Assembly (NCBI RefSeq): GCF_024054565.1
Contig: NZ_JAMXLR010000092.1
Span: 1 to 64,000, forward strand
DNA length: 64,000 nt
Direction: 5' to 3'
DNA from: Aeoliella straminimaris
Lineage (GTDB): Bacteria; Planctomycetota; Planctomycetia; Pirellulales; Lacipirellulaceae
Below are positions 42,983 through 52,071 of this stretch, in pieces. Position numbers and translations under genes: made by a program. The first letter of the stretch is position 1. Every line of letters begins with the position of its first letter. The notes under the pieces were generated by a model. That model did no database searches. It saw only the letters and a list, made by a program, of their open reading frames with translations, and was not told where the DNA came from.

Positions 42983-45319
42983 GTGCTACTCCGCCTGTTC
43001 ACACTCGCCTTTTTGCTCTCGGCCACTGCGGCTGGCGCGGCTACGGTCCAGTTAGAGGATGGTCGCGTGCTGTCTGGCAAAGTGGTACAGGTGGCCGGGG
43101 TGGCCGAGGACCCCTCGGATCCACGTCCGATGGCCGGCGAGGTCAAAGTGTCGCCCATCTTGATAGTCGACGACGGGTTACGGCGCACTTACGTGGCCAA
43201 CCGCGACGTCAAGGAAGTACTGCAGGCCGAGGAGGAGAAGGGGGTGAAGTTCCGGCTGTGGCAGAACGTGGCCGACCATGGTGGGTACCTGGCCAGCGTG
43301 GGGCCGCGCTTGGGAGCCGATCCCTGGGATCCCTTCGGCCGCCGAACCTTCCATATGAAGTCGCCCGATGGCCCGCTGTCGATCATACAAGGCATTACCG
43401 AGATCACACCGCAGTACGTCCGGATCGAGGGGCTCACCGGCGCGCGTCGTGCCGTGCAGTGGGACATGCGACTCGCCACGAGCTCGGTGCCTCGCGACCA
43501 GCTCTCGACCATGTTGCACCAGTTGGTCAGCGACCAGGACTACGAGGGACGATTGCAGATTGTGCAGCTGTACCTACAAGCAGAGCGGTATCCCGAGGCG
43601 CGTAAAGAACTGGAGCAGGTGCTCAAAGACTTTCCCGATCGTACCGAACTGAAAGACAATATTCAGCAACTCCGACAACTCGGCGCGCGAAGCATTCTGA
43701 AAGAGATCGAGCTTCGCCGGGCCGCCGGGCAAGACAACCTGGTACAGGCGCTGTTGCCTCGTTTTCCTGCCGAAGAAGTCGCCGGCGAGACCCTGCAGCA
43801 AGTGCGACAGATTATCAACGAGTACGAACAACTGGCCGCCCGACGCGAGATGTACTTCTCTCGGCTGAAGGAGGAGATTGGCAAGATCGAGGACCAGCAG
43901 CATGCCGAACTGGCCAAGGCTTTCATGACCGAGGTCGAAAGCGATCTGACCTACAGCACCCTCGACCGCGGTGGGGCCTTTTTGCAGTTGGTGGACGACG
44001 ACACGCTGTCGGCCGAAAGTAAGGTGGCCCTGGCGATGAGCGGTTGGCTGCTCGGCGCCAGCGAGGCGACGGATAATTTCGCCGTGGCGTCGTCGCTGAT
44101 GCAGGTGCGGAACAAGGTGCTGGAGTACCTGCGCGAAGAGCAGGCCGCTCGACGGGCGCAAATTCTGGCGGAGATTCGCGACCTGGAAGGTGGCACGCCC
44201 GAACGCGTGGCCCAGATCCTCAAGCTCATCAAGCCTCCCGAGTCTGTGCCCGAGGGTTCCGAGCGGGGCGTGCGGTACTACGAGATTGGCGTGGAACTCG
44301 CTCCGCCCAGCGGCCCGGTTCGCTATCTGGTGCAGTTGCCGCCCGACTACGATCCGTTGCGGAGCTATCCCACTATTCTCACGCTCAACGGTCACGGCTA
44401 CCGTCCCGAGTTGCAACTCGACTACTGGGCCGGGGGCGCGCATCCTACCGCCGGTCGATTAGGCCAGGCCATGCGGCATGGCTACATCGTGATTGCCCTG
44501 GACTGGATGGAGCCACACCAGGCCGATTACGGGTACTCATTACGCGAACACCAGGCCGTGCTGGGAACACTGCGCGACGCGATGCGACGGTTCTCGATCG
44601 ACACCGATCGCGTATTCCTTACCGGCCATGGCGCTGGAGGCGATGCGGCGTGGGACATTGGCCTCGCTCACCCCGATTTGTGGGCCGGCGTAATGCCGTT
44701 TCTCGCCCGGCACGACAAGTACTGCTCGCGGTATCGTGAAAACGCCGAGTACGTCGATTGGTACTTTGTCGATGGCGAACTGGATGGCGACAATATCGAA
44801 CACAACGCCTCGCAGCTCGACTTCTACCTGCGGCCCGGCATTCCCGCCACGCTGGTGGAGTATCGGGGGCGGGGCTACGAACCGTACCAGGACGAGATCC
44901 AACGAATGTTCGATTGGATGAACCGCCGCAAACGCCGGCCGCCACCCGAGGAGTTCGAGTGCCGCAGCATGCGCCCGTGGGACAACTTCTTCTGGTGGCT
45001 CGAAATGGAAGGCCTGCCCAAGCGGTCGATGGTCGACCCCGTGACTTGGCCACCCAAACGCGGTACCCGGCCTACGCAGGTTCGAGGTCGCGAGTACGAG
45101 ACCAACAAGCTGGGCGTGTTCGAACAGGCGGAGCGGACTACCGTGTGGCTGAGCCCCGAGACGGTTGACTTCGACAAGCCGATCGAAGTGGAGCTGAACG
45201 GACGACGCATCAGCCCCCGCGATCGGTCCATCAGGCCCGATCTGGGTGTGCTGCTCGAAGACGCCCGCACCCGTGGCGATCGTCAACGCCCCTATTGGGC
45301 GAAGATTACTTCGCCGTAG
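42983..45319 (+). CDS. Secreted protein with degenerate alpha/beta-hydrolase domain
   Basis: The 778-residue product starts with GTG and has a signal peptide (cleavage after 'ATAAGAA'). The first 180 residues form a beta-rich region ('TVQLEDGRVLSGKVVQV'), the next 230 are helical with TPR-like and coiled segments, and about 430-650 is a hydrolase domain ('RYLVQLPPDYDPLRSYPTILTLNGHG', 'DRVFLTGHGAGGDAAWDIGLAHP'). The nucleophile position in G-H-G-A-G is Gly550, and 'YRGRGYEPYQDE' has Tyr632 where a catalytic His would stand. The final 120 residues ('WLSPETVDFDKPIEVELNGRRI') form a beta domain. It could bind rather than cut a polymer. Confidence 0.78.
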   Translation: MLLRLFTLAFLLSATAAGAATVQLEDGRVLSGKVVQVAGVAEDPSDPRPMAGEVKVSPILIVDDGLRRTYVANRDVKEVLQAEEEKGVKFRLWQNVADHGGYLASVGPRLGADPWDPFGRRTFHMKSPDGPLSIIQGITEITPQYVRIEGLTGARRAVQWDMRLATSSVPRDQLSTMLHQLVSDQDYEGRLQIVQLYLQAERYPEARKELEQVLKDFPDRTELKDNIQQLRQLGARSILKEIELRRAAGQDNLVQALLPRFPAEEVAGETLQQVRQIINEYEQLAARREMYFSRLKEEIGKIEDQQHAELAKAFMTEVESDLTYSTLDRGGAFLQLVDDDTLSAESKVALAMSGWLLGASEATDNFAVASSLMQVRNKVLEYLREEQAARRAQILAEIRDLEGGTPERVAQILKLIKPPESVPEGSERGVRYYEIGVELAPPSGPVRYLVQLPPDYDPLRSYPTILTLNGHGYRPELQLDYWAGGAHPTAGRLGQAMRHGYIVIALDWMEPHQADYGYSLREHQAVLGTLRDAMRRFSIDTDRVFLTGHGAGGDAAWDIGLAHPDLWAGVMPFLARHDKYCSRYRENAEYVDWYFVDGELDGDNIEHNASQLDFYLRPGIPATLVEYRGRGYEPYQDEIQRMFDWMNRRKRRPPPEEFECRSMRPWDNFFWWLEMEGLPKRSMVDPVTWPPKRGTRPTQVRGREYETNKLGVFEQAERTTVWLSPETVDFDKPIEVELNGRRISPRDRSIRPDLGVLLEDARTRGDRQRPYWAKITSP

Positions 45320-45353
45320 TTGCAAGCGGAGCACAGTTGCGGCGCCGAACCAT

Positions 45354-45381
45354 GCCGTAACTGCGCGGAGCTTGTTACGGC
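45354..45381. terminator. Inverted repeat between convergent genes
   Basis: GCCGTAAC and GTTACGGC form a perfect 8-bp stem around a 12-base loop in the 81 bases between the two convergent genes. No T-run follows on either strand. It is a candidate shared 3'-end hairpin. Confidence 0.4.
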
Positions 45382-45400
45382 CTACGGCACTTAGAGACTC

Positions 45401-47314
45401 TTAATTCTCAGCCTTGTTGAGCAGCACGCCGGTCATCAGCCAGCCATCTTCGTCGGCCCGGATGATTCGTCCTGCCGGTCCAAAGTAGCGGCGAGCCAAC
45501 TCGAAGCTGGGCAGTTCGCTGCCGTCGAGCTTCTGCTTGCGGAGCAACTGGTTCTTCTGATCGGCTGGCGAGGTCAGTAGCTCGTTTAACAGCCGGGCGA
45601 AGAACGATTCGCCTTGAGGCAAGCGGTTTTCACGCAGCAGGGCGTAGGTCGGACGAATGGCCTCGTCGGTGCGAGTGAAGGACCAGCCGCACTCCTTGTT
45701 CGGAGCCAGGCTCGACAGGGCAGCCGCCACGGCCTGGTAGTCGTAGCTTCCGGCGAGTGATTCATTTTCGGCCGCTTGCTTGAAGGCCAACCGCAGGAAC
45801 TCGACGTCCGAAGCGATGAACAACTGGCCGTCGTCCACGCACACGGCCGAGTGGGTGAGCAACCGCTCGGTTTCCTCTTCCACGGCTCCCTGAGGCACCA
45901 GGCCGCCATCTTGCAGGCTGCCGAGGTCGAGCACCTCTTCTTCTTCGGGCTGGAACTCCCAGATATCGCGTTCTTCCAGTTTCTTCTGGATGTAGTCGTC
46001 CTTTTCCAGATACTTGCCGAGCGCCACTTTGAGTGTTTTTTCCTTGTCGGGCTTCACCTCGATGGCCACCAGGAAGCGTTCGCTATCGGTGTTGATGGGC
46101 AACGTGTAGTCGGTCATCGCACAAATGCGCGTGCCCAGACTGGCGATAATCTCGTTGCGGAAATCGATCCGCGGTCCAAACGGGTCTTCCTTGAACCGCT
46201 TCATGGCGGTCTCGAACGCTCCGTCGTAGCCAGCAATCATCGAGTCGAACAGCGAGCCAACGTTGTCGAACGCGTTCAACAGGTCCATGTTCACCGTTGA
46301 GTAGCGGGCGATCATCCGCGGCGTCCAGTTGTGCAATTCGAGCCCCGCCCGATTCGGTGTCTTGAAGATGTTCATCGCCAGACGGTATCGATCACCGCCA
46401 TCGGCGCCGGGCGCTGGAGGGGCGTAGATGGCCGTATGGTGAACGTAGTCGTACTTCGGCGTGGAAGCCACCTGCACAAGCCCGCCAATGCCCTTCACGG
46501 CATCGAACCCTTGCTGACGCAGTTGTTCCAGCCGATCCTCGGTGTCCGACTTCCGGGGACGGATCGTCCGCATGGCATCCACGAGCGGGAAGGGTTGAAT
46601 GAACCAGCGGATGTTAGCCGGAGTCTTCGATTCGCCGCGGCACTTGCCCATGATGGCCGTGTAGGCCTCGAGCGACCTCAGCGTATCGACGGGCGCGGCA
46701 GACAGACGCGAGGCCAACTCGGACACGGCCTGGCTGTTGTCGGCAACACACAGCAAGTCGCCATCGATAAAGTAGGCTGCGGTGCGGGCTTTGTCGTCCG
46801 CGTCCTGCGGCGGGACATCGTACTTGGTGATGGCCACGCCGGAGACTTCCTGCGACGACTTCTTCGAGTTGAGTCCCATCAGGTACTTGTCGAGTTTCTC
46901 GATCAAGGCATCGCGGTCCGCGGCCTTGCCGGAGGTGTCGACCAACAGCACCGAAGCGGCGCGCCCCTGCTGGCGGGCCACGATGCCCCATGCGAGTTCG
47001 CCACCGGCCACAGCCTGCAGATCTTCCAGCGACACGCCAACCCGCTGCTTGATGTCGCCCAACCGCTCGGGAATCGATTCCTTCAGGTGATCGACAAATG
47101 GCTTCAGGCTGGGATCCTGCGCGAACTGCCCCAGCTGCGTCTGTTTGATGCGCGCTTCCAGGTCGGTTGGATCGGGTATGCTGACGTAGGCAACGGTTGT
47201 CGCTGGCAGCAACTGTTCACTGTTAGGGACCGCCGCATGCAAAGTGCATGCAGACATTGAGAATACGATCCATGCGCTTGCGCACGCCACTCCAAAGGTG
47301 ATCGCTCGATTCAC
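45401..47314 (-). CDS. Secreted DUF3352-like protein
   Basis: The product is 637 residues from GTG 47314, chosen because GAGG stands 7 bases before it and a signal peptide begins there ('VNRAITFGVACASAWIVF', cleavage near 'LHAAVP'). The body has 'LLPATTVAYVSIPDPTDLEARI', 'VVARQQ'-like strands, 'YFIDGDLLCVADNSQAVSELASRL' and a long C-terminal part, similar to DUF3352-type proteins of planctomycetes. No enzymatic motif is visible. The reading frame extends upstream but without a start signal. Confidence 0.65.
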   Translation of the reverse strand: MNRAITFGVACASAWIVFSMSACTLHAAVPNSEQLLPATTVAYVSIPDPTDLEARIKQTQLGQFAQDPSLKPFVDHLKESIPERLGDIKQRVGVSLEDLQAVAGGELAWGIVARQQGRAASVLLVDTSGKAADRDALIEKLDKYLMGLNSKKSSQEVSGVAITKYDVPPQDADDKARTAAYFIDGDLLCVADNSQAVSELASRLSAAPVDTLRSLEAYTAIMGKCRGESKTPANIRWFIQPFPLVDAMRTIRPRKSDTEDRLEQLRQQGFDAVKGIGGLVQVASTPKYDYVHHTAIYAPPAPGADGGDRYRLAMNIFKTPNRAGLELHNWTPRMIARYSTVNMDLLNAFDNVGSLFDSMIAGYDGAFETAMKRFKEDPFGPRIDFRNEIIASLGTRICAMTDYTLPINTDSERFLVAIEVKPDKEKTLKVALGKYLEKDDYIQKKLEERDIWEFQPEEEEVLDLGSLQDGGLVPQGAVEEETERLLTHSAVCVDDGQLFIASDVEFLRLAFKQAAENESLAGSYDYQAVAAALSSLAPNKECGWSFTRTDEAIRPTYALLRENRLPQGESFFARLLNELLTSPADQKNQLLRKQKLDGSELPSFELARRYFGPAGRIIRADEDGWLMTGVLLNKAEN

Positions 47315-47620
47315 GTTCGAACCTCTTCCGCCGAATTGGGCTGCTCTGCTGACCGCCGGGGGGCCACTTCCCTGCATACTGTTCCTGATACGGCAACTTG
47401 TCGCATGGATTCCGCCAACCATGCAGACTGCTGCCTCTTCGTTTACTTCGGCTGCCAGACGCTGAAAGATTGCCATTTCTGTACAAATCGTGGTCGCATT
47501 ACCGGGTCCACCAGGTGACGCCATCCTCTGCCGCGGCGGCACCCTGGTAAGGTGCTTAATATAGCGTAACGGTAGCGATTGCGGAATTCGTATCGCCGAT
47601 GGCCGCCAGAGTGGCCGGGA
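47315..47620. other. Gene-free stretch between VWA and DUF3352-like genes
   Basis: Both neighbours are on the minus strand, so this region holds the promoter of the DUF3352-like gene and the 3' end of the VWA gene. I see no gene, repeat or convincing hairpin. Confidence 0.4.
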
Positions 47621-49357
47621 TCAGCCCAGAATCTCCCGCCTGCGGGACAAATAGTCCCATACCACGTATCGATCGAGATCGGTCCCGGCTGTGAAAAACA
47701 CTCGACCTGTTGTCGATTCGGCCAAACGGTAGGCAAAGCGGACGTCGTCCTCGGTCTGCGACCAACTGGGCAGCAGGAACAGGTTGATGGTGATTCCCTC
47801 CCGCTTGCACAGTTGTCCCTCCCGCAGGGTGGCCGACTCGGTCCGGGGATCGGGCGGGTAGAGCAGGTACAGCGTCTCCTGCTCGAAGTGAGCGGTAGGC
47901 AGCCCGTCGGTGATCAGCACGATCTGCCGGTTGGGAGTATCCTGGGTGGCCAGCAACCGGCGGGCGAGCGACAGCGAATGCTGGATGTTGGTGAAGTGGG
48001 GTGGCACGATCTGCTCGCTCATGTCCTCGCGGCTCATGTCGGCCTTCAGTTGCACGACCGGGTTGCTGATAGTTACCGGCTTGGGCATCAGGTTGACCAC
48101 TTTGCCCGGTTCGACCATTTTGGCGAAGCTGTACATCTCGATGAACGACAGGTAGTCGCCCGGGTACTCGCTGCGCAGCAGGCCCTGCAGCGCCAAGGCC
48201 ATTCGCTTGACGTTGATGTACTGGCCGTCGTATCGCATCGAACCACTCATGTCCATCACCACACAAGTGGCGCACTTCGGTGTGTTGCGCGTCTTGTGGA
48301 TTTCGATGTCGTCGGACTTCAGCCGCAGGTTCACTCGCTGCTTGTCGCCGTTGGCCGCGGCAGCGGCGCTCTCGCCAGCGTGGCGGAGCAGGGCATTCGT
48401 AAAGGTGCTAACCACGTCCATGTTGGCTACCGAGTCGCCGAATTCGAACTGCTTGGTGCTCTGCAGCTCGACCGATCCTTCGCCAACGATGTCGCCCTGG
48501 TGGCGTCCGGTCCGCGATGCCTCGATTTCGCTGAACAGCCGTTCGAGCAGTTTGCCCTGAAACACACGATACGCTTGCGGCGTCAGGCGGAACGATCCGC
48601 CCGATTGCTGCAGTCCTTGTCGCTCGGCCATCTCGCGCAGGTAGTCCTGCACCTGTTGTTGCAGGGCACTCAGTTGATCGACGTCGCCTGGTTCGGCAAA
48701 CTCGCTGAGCATCTCCATGTCGATGACACCGATCTGAGCGGTCTCGGCGGCCTCTTCCAGTTGGCGGAGCAGCTCGTCGATTTTTTCCAGCTCTTCTTTG
48801 ATCTCGAGCGCCTGCGGCACCGTCATCGTTTCGCGGCCGGTGAACGCGTACTTCGCGGCCAGTTCATCCACCTGGTACTTGTCGCCCAGCCGTTCGATCA
48901 GGTGCATCATCTGCCGGGCGAATGGCGAGTTGTCGCCTTCGGCCGTGTACCACAGCCGCTCCAGGTCGCGGAGCTGCTCGGTGAGGACGGCCTGCTGAAA
49001 TCGCTCGGCGTGCTTGCAGGGGGGCCGTGCAGCAGCGGCGGCATTCGCAAATGCCTTGCGCGCACGCTTCAGCACTTTGCGGGTTTCGTATTTTTCCAGG
49101 ATCTTCCGCTTGCGTTCTTCGAGCATGGCCCGCAAGGCGTCGATGCTGGGGCCCAGGTTGGCAATCTGACTCGGGTCGAGCCGCACCGCACGCGCCAGCT
49201 CTTCCTCAGTCAATTCGCGCCGTTCGCCGAACATCAGCATGTGTTCGAAAGCGCTGCTCACCAGATCGGGGGCCGGCTCGGCCGGGCTGGGGAACCGCAC
49301 CGGGTCGTATTTTTGGTAGGTGTGAATCACACCACCGATTGTTTTTCGGTTGGCCAT
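47621..49357 (-). CDS. VWA-domain protein (MIDAS type)
   Basis: The product is 578 residues from ATG 49357 ('MANRKTIGGVIHTYQKYDP'). The N-terminal 370 residues are helical with coiled coils ('EIKEELEKIDELLRQLEEAAE'). The C-terminal von Willebrand A domain (about 375-560) has the metal-ion motif 'DMSGSM', 'NIQHSLSLARRLL' and 'QIVLITDGLPTAH'. Such proteins usually work with a MoxR-type AAA+ ATPase, but none is adjacent. The AAA+ gene at 52 kb is of another type. Confidence 0.85.
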   Translation of the reverse strand: MANRKTIGGVIHTYQKYDPVRFPSPAEPAPDLVSSAFEHMLMFGERRELTEEELARAVRLDPSQIANLGPSIDALRAMLEERKRKILEKYETRKVLKRARKAFANAAAAARPPCKHAERFQQAVLTEQLRDLERLWYTAEGDNSPFARQMMHLIERLGDKYQVDELAAKYAFTGRETMTVPQALEIKEELEKIDELLRQLEEAAETAQIGVIDMEMLSEFAEPGDVDQLSALQQQVQDYLREMAERQGLQQSGGSFRLTPQAYRVFQGKLLERLFSEIEASRTGRHQGDIVGEGSVELQSTKQFEFGDSVANMDVVSTFTNALLRHAGESAAAAANGDKQRVNLRLKSDDIEIHKTRNTPKCATCVVMDMSGSMRYDGQYINVKRMALALQGLLRSEYPGDYLSFIEMYSFAKMVEPGKVVNLMPKPVTISNPVVQLKADMSREDMSEQIVPPHFTNIQHSLSLARRLLATQDTPNRQIVLITDGLPTAHFEQETLYLLYPPDPRTESATLREGQLCKREGITINLFLLPSWSQTEDDVRFAYRLAESTTGRVFFTAGTDLDRYVVWDYLSRRREILG

Positions 49358-49591
49358 GGACGCAACTTCGTGGGGGCAGCAGATAGGAGGTGGAGGCGCG
49401 AGGGGGGCGTCTTTCGGGTGCCGCGATATTAGTACGATAGACGTCGGGCCCCAACAATCAAGTCTTTTGCCCGTGCACAAATATGATTGAATCGCCGGGT
49501 TGGCTGCGATATGCTCATGCCAGCAGTCGGGCCAGATACCCACGTGTATCGGGACACCAGGGGACTTCTCGTTCCGAGAGAGTGAAGAGAG

Positions 49592-50167
49592 ATGAGCGAC
49601 AATCCATTCGAATCGCCCCTGGCCGAGCCGGAAGGCCCAGATCCAGCCACGGACGAGATGTTGGTCGGCGGCGAGCAGGAGGTCTACGTGGAGGGAGACT
49701 GCCTGGTGGTTCGCTCCGGAACCATTCTGCCACTGCGTTGCGTGAAAACGAATGCACCAGCCTCGCCCAAAAATCAGATTCGCAAGGAAATGTACTGGGC
49801 ACCCTCGTGGATCGCCTTGCTGATCCTCGCGAATGTGGTAATTCTGTTGATCGTCTACCTAGCGGTTCGCAAGAAGTGCGTGCTCGTCTATTCCGAAGAT
49901 CCCCAATTGCGCAGCGCCCGTCACCGACGCGTGTTGGCCGTGTCGCTGGTCGCGGTGGCTATCACACTTGGTCTTATACTCTCCATCGCTTACGAGGCTT
50001 TTGCCCTGACTGGGTTTGCTGTCCTCGGTTTGCTGGGTGCGCTTATTGCGTTGCTGATCGTTGGTCGCGGGCCCATTCGTCCCGTGAAACACAAAGAGGG
50101 CTACTTCTGGATTCGCGGATTCAGCCGCGAGTACCTGCAGGAGTGCTTGTTGGCAGCCAGTGCGTAG
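49592..50167 (+). CDS. Hypothetical membrane protein with NPFESP start
   Basis: The 191-residue protein has 'MSDNPFESPLAEPEG' at the N-terminus, a Pro-rich start seen in many planctomycete membrane proteins. A soluble part (30-70) follows, then a helix (about 70-92), and two more hydrophobic segments (about 110-155). No catalytic motif. Its stop lies 14 bases from the stop of the convergent radical SAM gene. Confidence 0.65.
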   Translation: MSDNPFESPLAEPEGPDPATDEMLVGGEQEVYVEGDCLVVRSGTILPLRCVKTNAPASPKNQIRKEMYWAPSWIALLILANVVILLIVYLAVRKKCVLVYSEDPQLRSARHRRVLAVSLVAVAITLGLILSIAYEAFALTGFAVLGLLGALIALLIVGRGPIRPVKHKEGYFWIRGFSREYLQECLLAASA

Positions 50168-50181
50168 GGCGGCACTGACTG

Positions 50182-51660
50182 CTAAGACGTCAGCCGCAAT
50201 CGGCAGACTTCGCGGAAGTGGTGACCGTAGATCCACAGACGGACCGCCAGAGCAAAGTGCTGGGGTCGCCGGGTCACGGTCCAGCCCAGCAGTCGCCAGT
50301 AGTGCAGCCGACCTCGTCCTACGACACCCAGCCCCCACATGCTGCGGAGCAGCGTGGTGAACTGCGCCCAGCCAAAATGGGCAGGGGTGGCCGGCGGTTG
50401 ATAGTCGCTGAGGAATTGCTTCACGCGTTGGTAATAAGTTTCCGGCGAATAAATGGTGTCCATGATTCGCCGGTAGCCACTTTTCAACAGGTCGATTGGC
50501 ATTTTGGTCAGCACGTTGGTCGACCCATCGACGTTGTCGCCCGTCATGCCCGAAAGCACTCGTCCCTGCGCTTGCAGCGTTTCGTACAGCCGGGTGCCGA
50601 CGGGTGCCTGCAACAGGCCCACCATGGCGGTGACGATGCCGCTCCGCTGAATGAAGTCGATCTGCCGTTCGAAGATCGATGCGGTATCTGAATCGAAACC
50701 GACAATGAATCCCGCCTGCACTTGCAACCCGGCCCGATGAAGTTTGCGAACGTCGGCCGTCAGGTCGCGTTTGCAGTTCTGCGCCTTGTTACACTCGGAC
50801 AGGCCGACTTCGTCGGGGGTTTCGATGCCGACGAAGATCGTGTCGAATCCGGCGGCGACCATGGCTTTCTGTAAGGGCTCGTCGTCCGCCAGATTGATGG
50901 TGGCCTCGGTGTATAGTGGCAGCGGTCGCTTGCCCTGCCGCCAGGCGGTGACCTCGGGCAGCAACTTGCGGACTTCGCGGCGGTTGCCAATCAGGTTGTC
51001 GTCCACAAAGAACACCGCTCCCCGCCAGCCAGCGCTGTACAGGGCGTCGAGTTCGGCGATTACCTGCCGCGGCTGCTTGGTGCGTGGTCGCTTGCCCAGC
51101 AGGGCGGTGACGTTGCAGAAGTCGCAGTCGTAGGGACAGCCTCGACTGAACTGCAAGCTCATCGAGGCGTAGTGCTTCATCTGAATCAAATCCCACCGCG
51201 GTGTGGGCGACTCGGTGAGTTCGGGCTTGGTTTCGTTCTCGTACACCCGTTTCGGAACGCCGGCCTCCAAGGCTTTCAGGAACGGTGGCAGTGTTACCTC
51301 CGCCTCGTTAAGCACCAGGTGATCGGCATCGTCGAACAACTCCGGTTCGCAGGTCGCCATCGGGCCGCCAACGATGGTGCGCACGTCCAGCTCCCGGCAC
51401 CGCTTGAGTATTTCTAGCGCCGATTCCTTCTGGATGGTCATGCCACCAATCCAAACGGTGTCGGCCCATGCCAGGTCATCGTCTGTCAATTGGCTGACGT
51501 TGGTGTCCACGACACGAAGTTGCCATTCGCGCGGCAGCATGGCCGCCACGGTCAATAGTCCCAACGGCGGAAACGATGATCGCTTGCGCACGAAACGCAA
51601 CGCGTGGCGAAACGACCAGAAGGTATCAGGGAACTCGGGGGCAACCAATAACGCTCGCAT
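50182..51660 (-). CDS. B12-binding-domain radical SAM protein (DUF4070 type)
   Basis: The product is 492 residues from ATG 51660 ('MRALLVAPEFPDTFWSFRHAL'), with AAGGA ahead. The N-terminal B12-binding-like domain runs to about 150 ('PPLGLLTVAAMLPREW', 'WIGGMTIQKESALEILKRC'). The radical SAM core has the cluster motif C175-x3-C179-x2-C182 (GCPYDCDFC). The C-terminal part ('MPIDLLKSGYRRIMDTIYSPETYYQR') resembles DUF4070, shared with HpnP-type lipid methylases. I cannot tell whether it methylates hopanoids or another substrate. Confidence 0.82.
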   Translation of the reverse strand: MRALLVAPEFPDTFWSFRHALRFVRKRSSFPPLGLLTVAAMLPREWQLRVVDTNVSQLTDDDLAWADTVWIGGMTIQKESALEILKRCRELDVRTIVGGPMATCEPELFDDADHLVLNEAEVTLPPFLKALEAGVPKRVYENETKPELTESPTPRWDLIQMKHYASMSLQFSRGCPYDCDFCNVTALLGKRPRTKQPRQVIAELDALYSAGWRGAVFFVDDNLIGNRREVRKLLPEVTAWRQGKRPLPLYTEATINLADDEPLQKAMVAAGFDTIFVGIETPDEVGLSECNKAQNCKRDLTADVRKLHRAGLQVQAGFIVGFDSDTASIFERQIDFIQRSGIVTAMVGLLQAPVGTRLYETLQAQGRVLSGMTGDNVDGSTNVLTKMPIDLLKSGYRRIMDTIYSPETYYQRVKQFLSDYQPPATPAHFGWAQFTTLLRSMWGLGVVGRGRLHYWRLLGWTVTRRPQHFALAVRLWIYGHHFREVCRLRLTS

Positions 51661-52071
51661 AGCCTCTTCCTTCGACATGGATTTTGAGTTTGCCGTTTGT
51701 GTGCATCCAGTGCATGGCAATCGAACCGGCAATCTATCGAGTCTACAGAAGCGTTGGGCGCTCAGCGAGAGCGATCAATAGCGCACTGGTACGACGGATC
51801 CCATTGGGGCGCGACGTCGCACGCTTGCTGTGCCAGGAACGCACAGCGAACGGAAGCCACTGTGATGAAATGGCACAGTCGCTCCCTCCGCTCACAGACC
51901 AACCGCATCGCTTGCATTCCAAGGCAGCAAACCAGGAACAATCTGGCCATGGCCCCATCGGTTTCCTGGAAGTTTCCACGCACAAAGCGAACGATGCACC
52001 GTTCGCATTTGCCAGCGGCAGCGGGTAGAATCTGACGAGTTTATCCACTTGAGACCCACGGAAAGGTCCTG
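51661..52071. other. Divergent promoter region of the radical SAM and AAA+ genes
   Basis: No gene is supported. The two flanking genes point away from each other, so both promoters should be here. The ribosome site GGAAAGG lies just ahead of the AAA+ gene. I see no clear palindromic operator. Confidence 0.45.

Noticed and set aside
47579..49432. Long open frame on the plus strand (617 codons) opposite the VWA gene
   Set aside because: It mirrors the VWA reading frame; the VWA frame has MIDAS and other motifs, this one has none.
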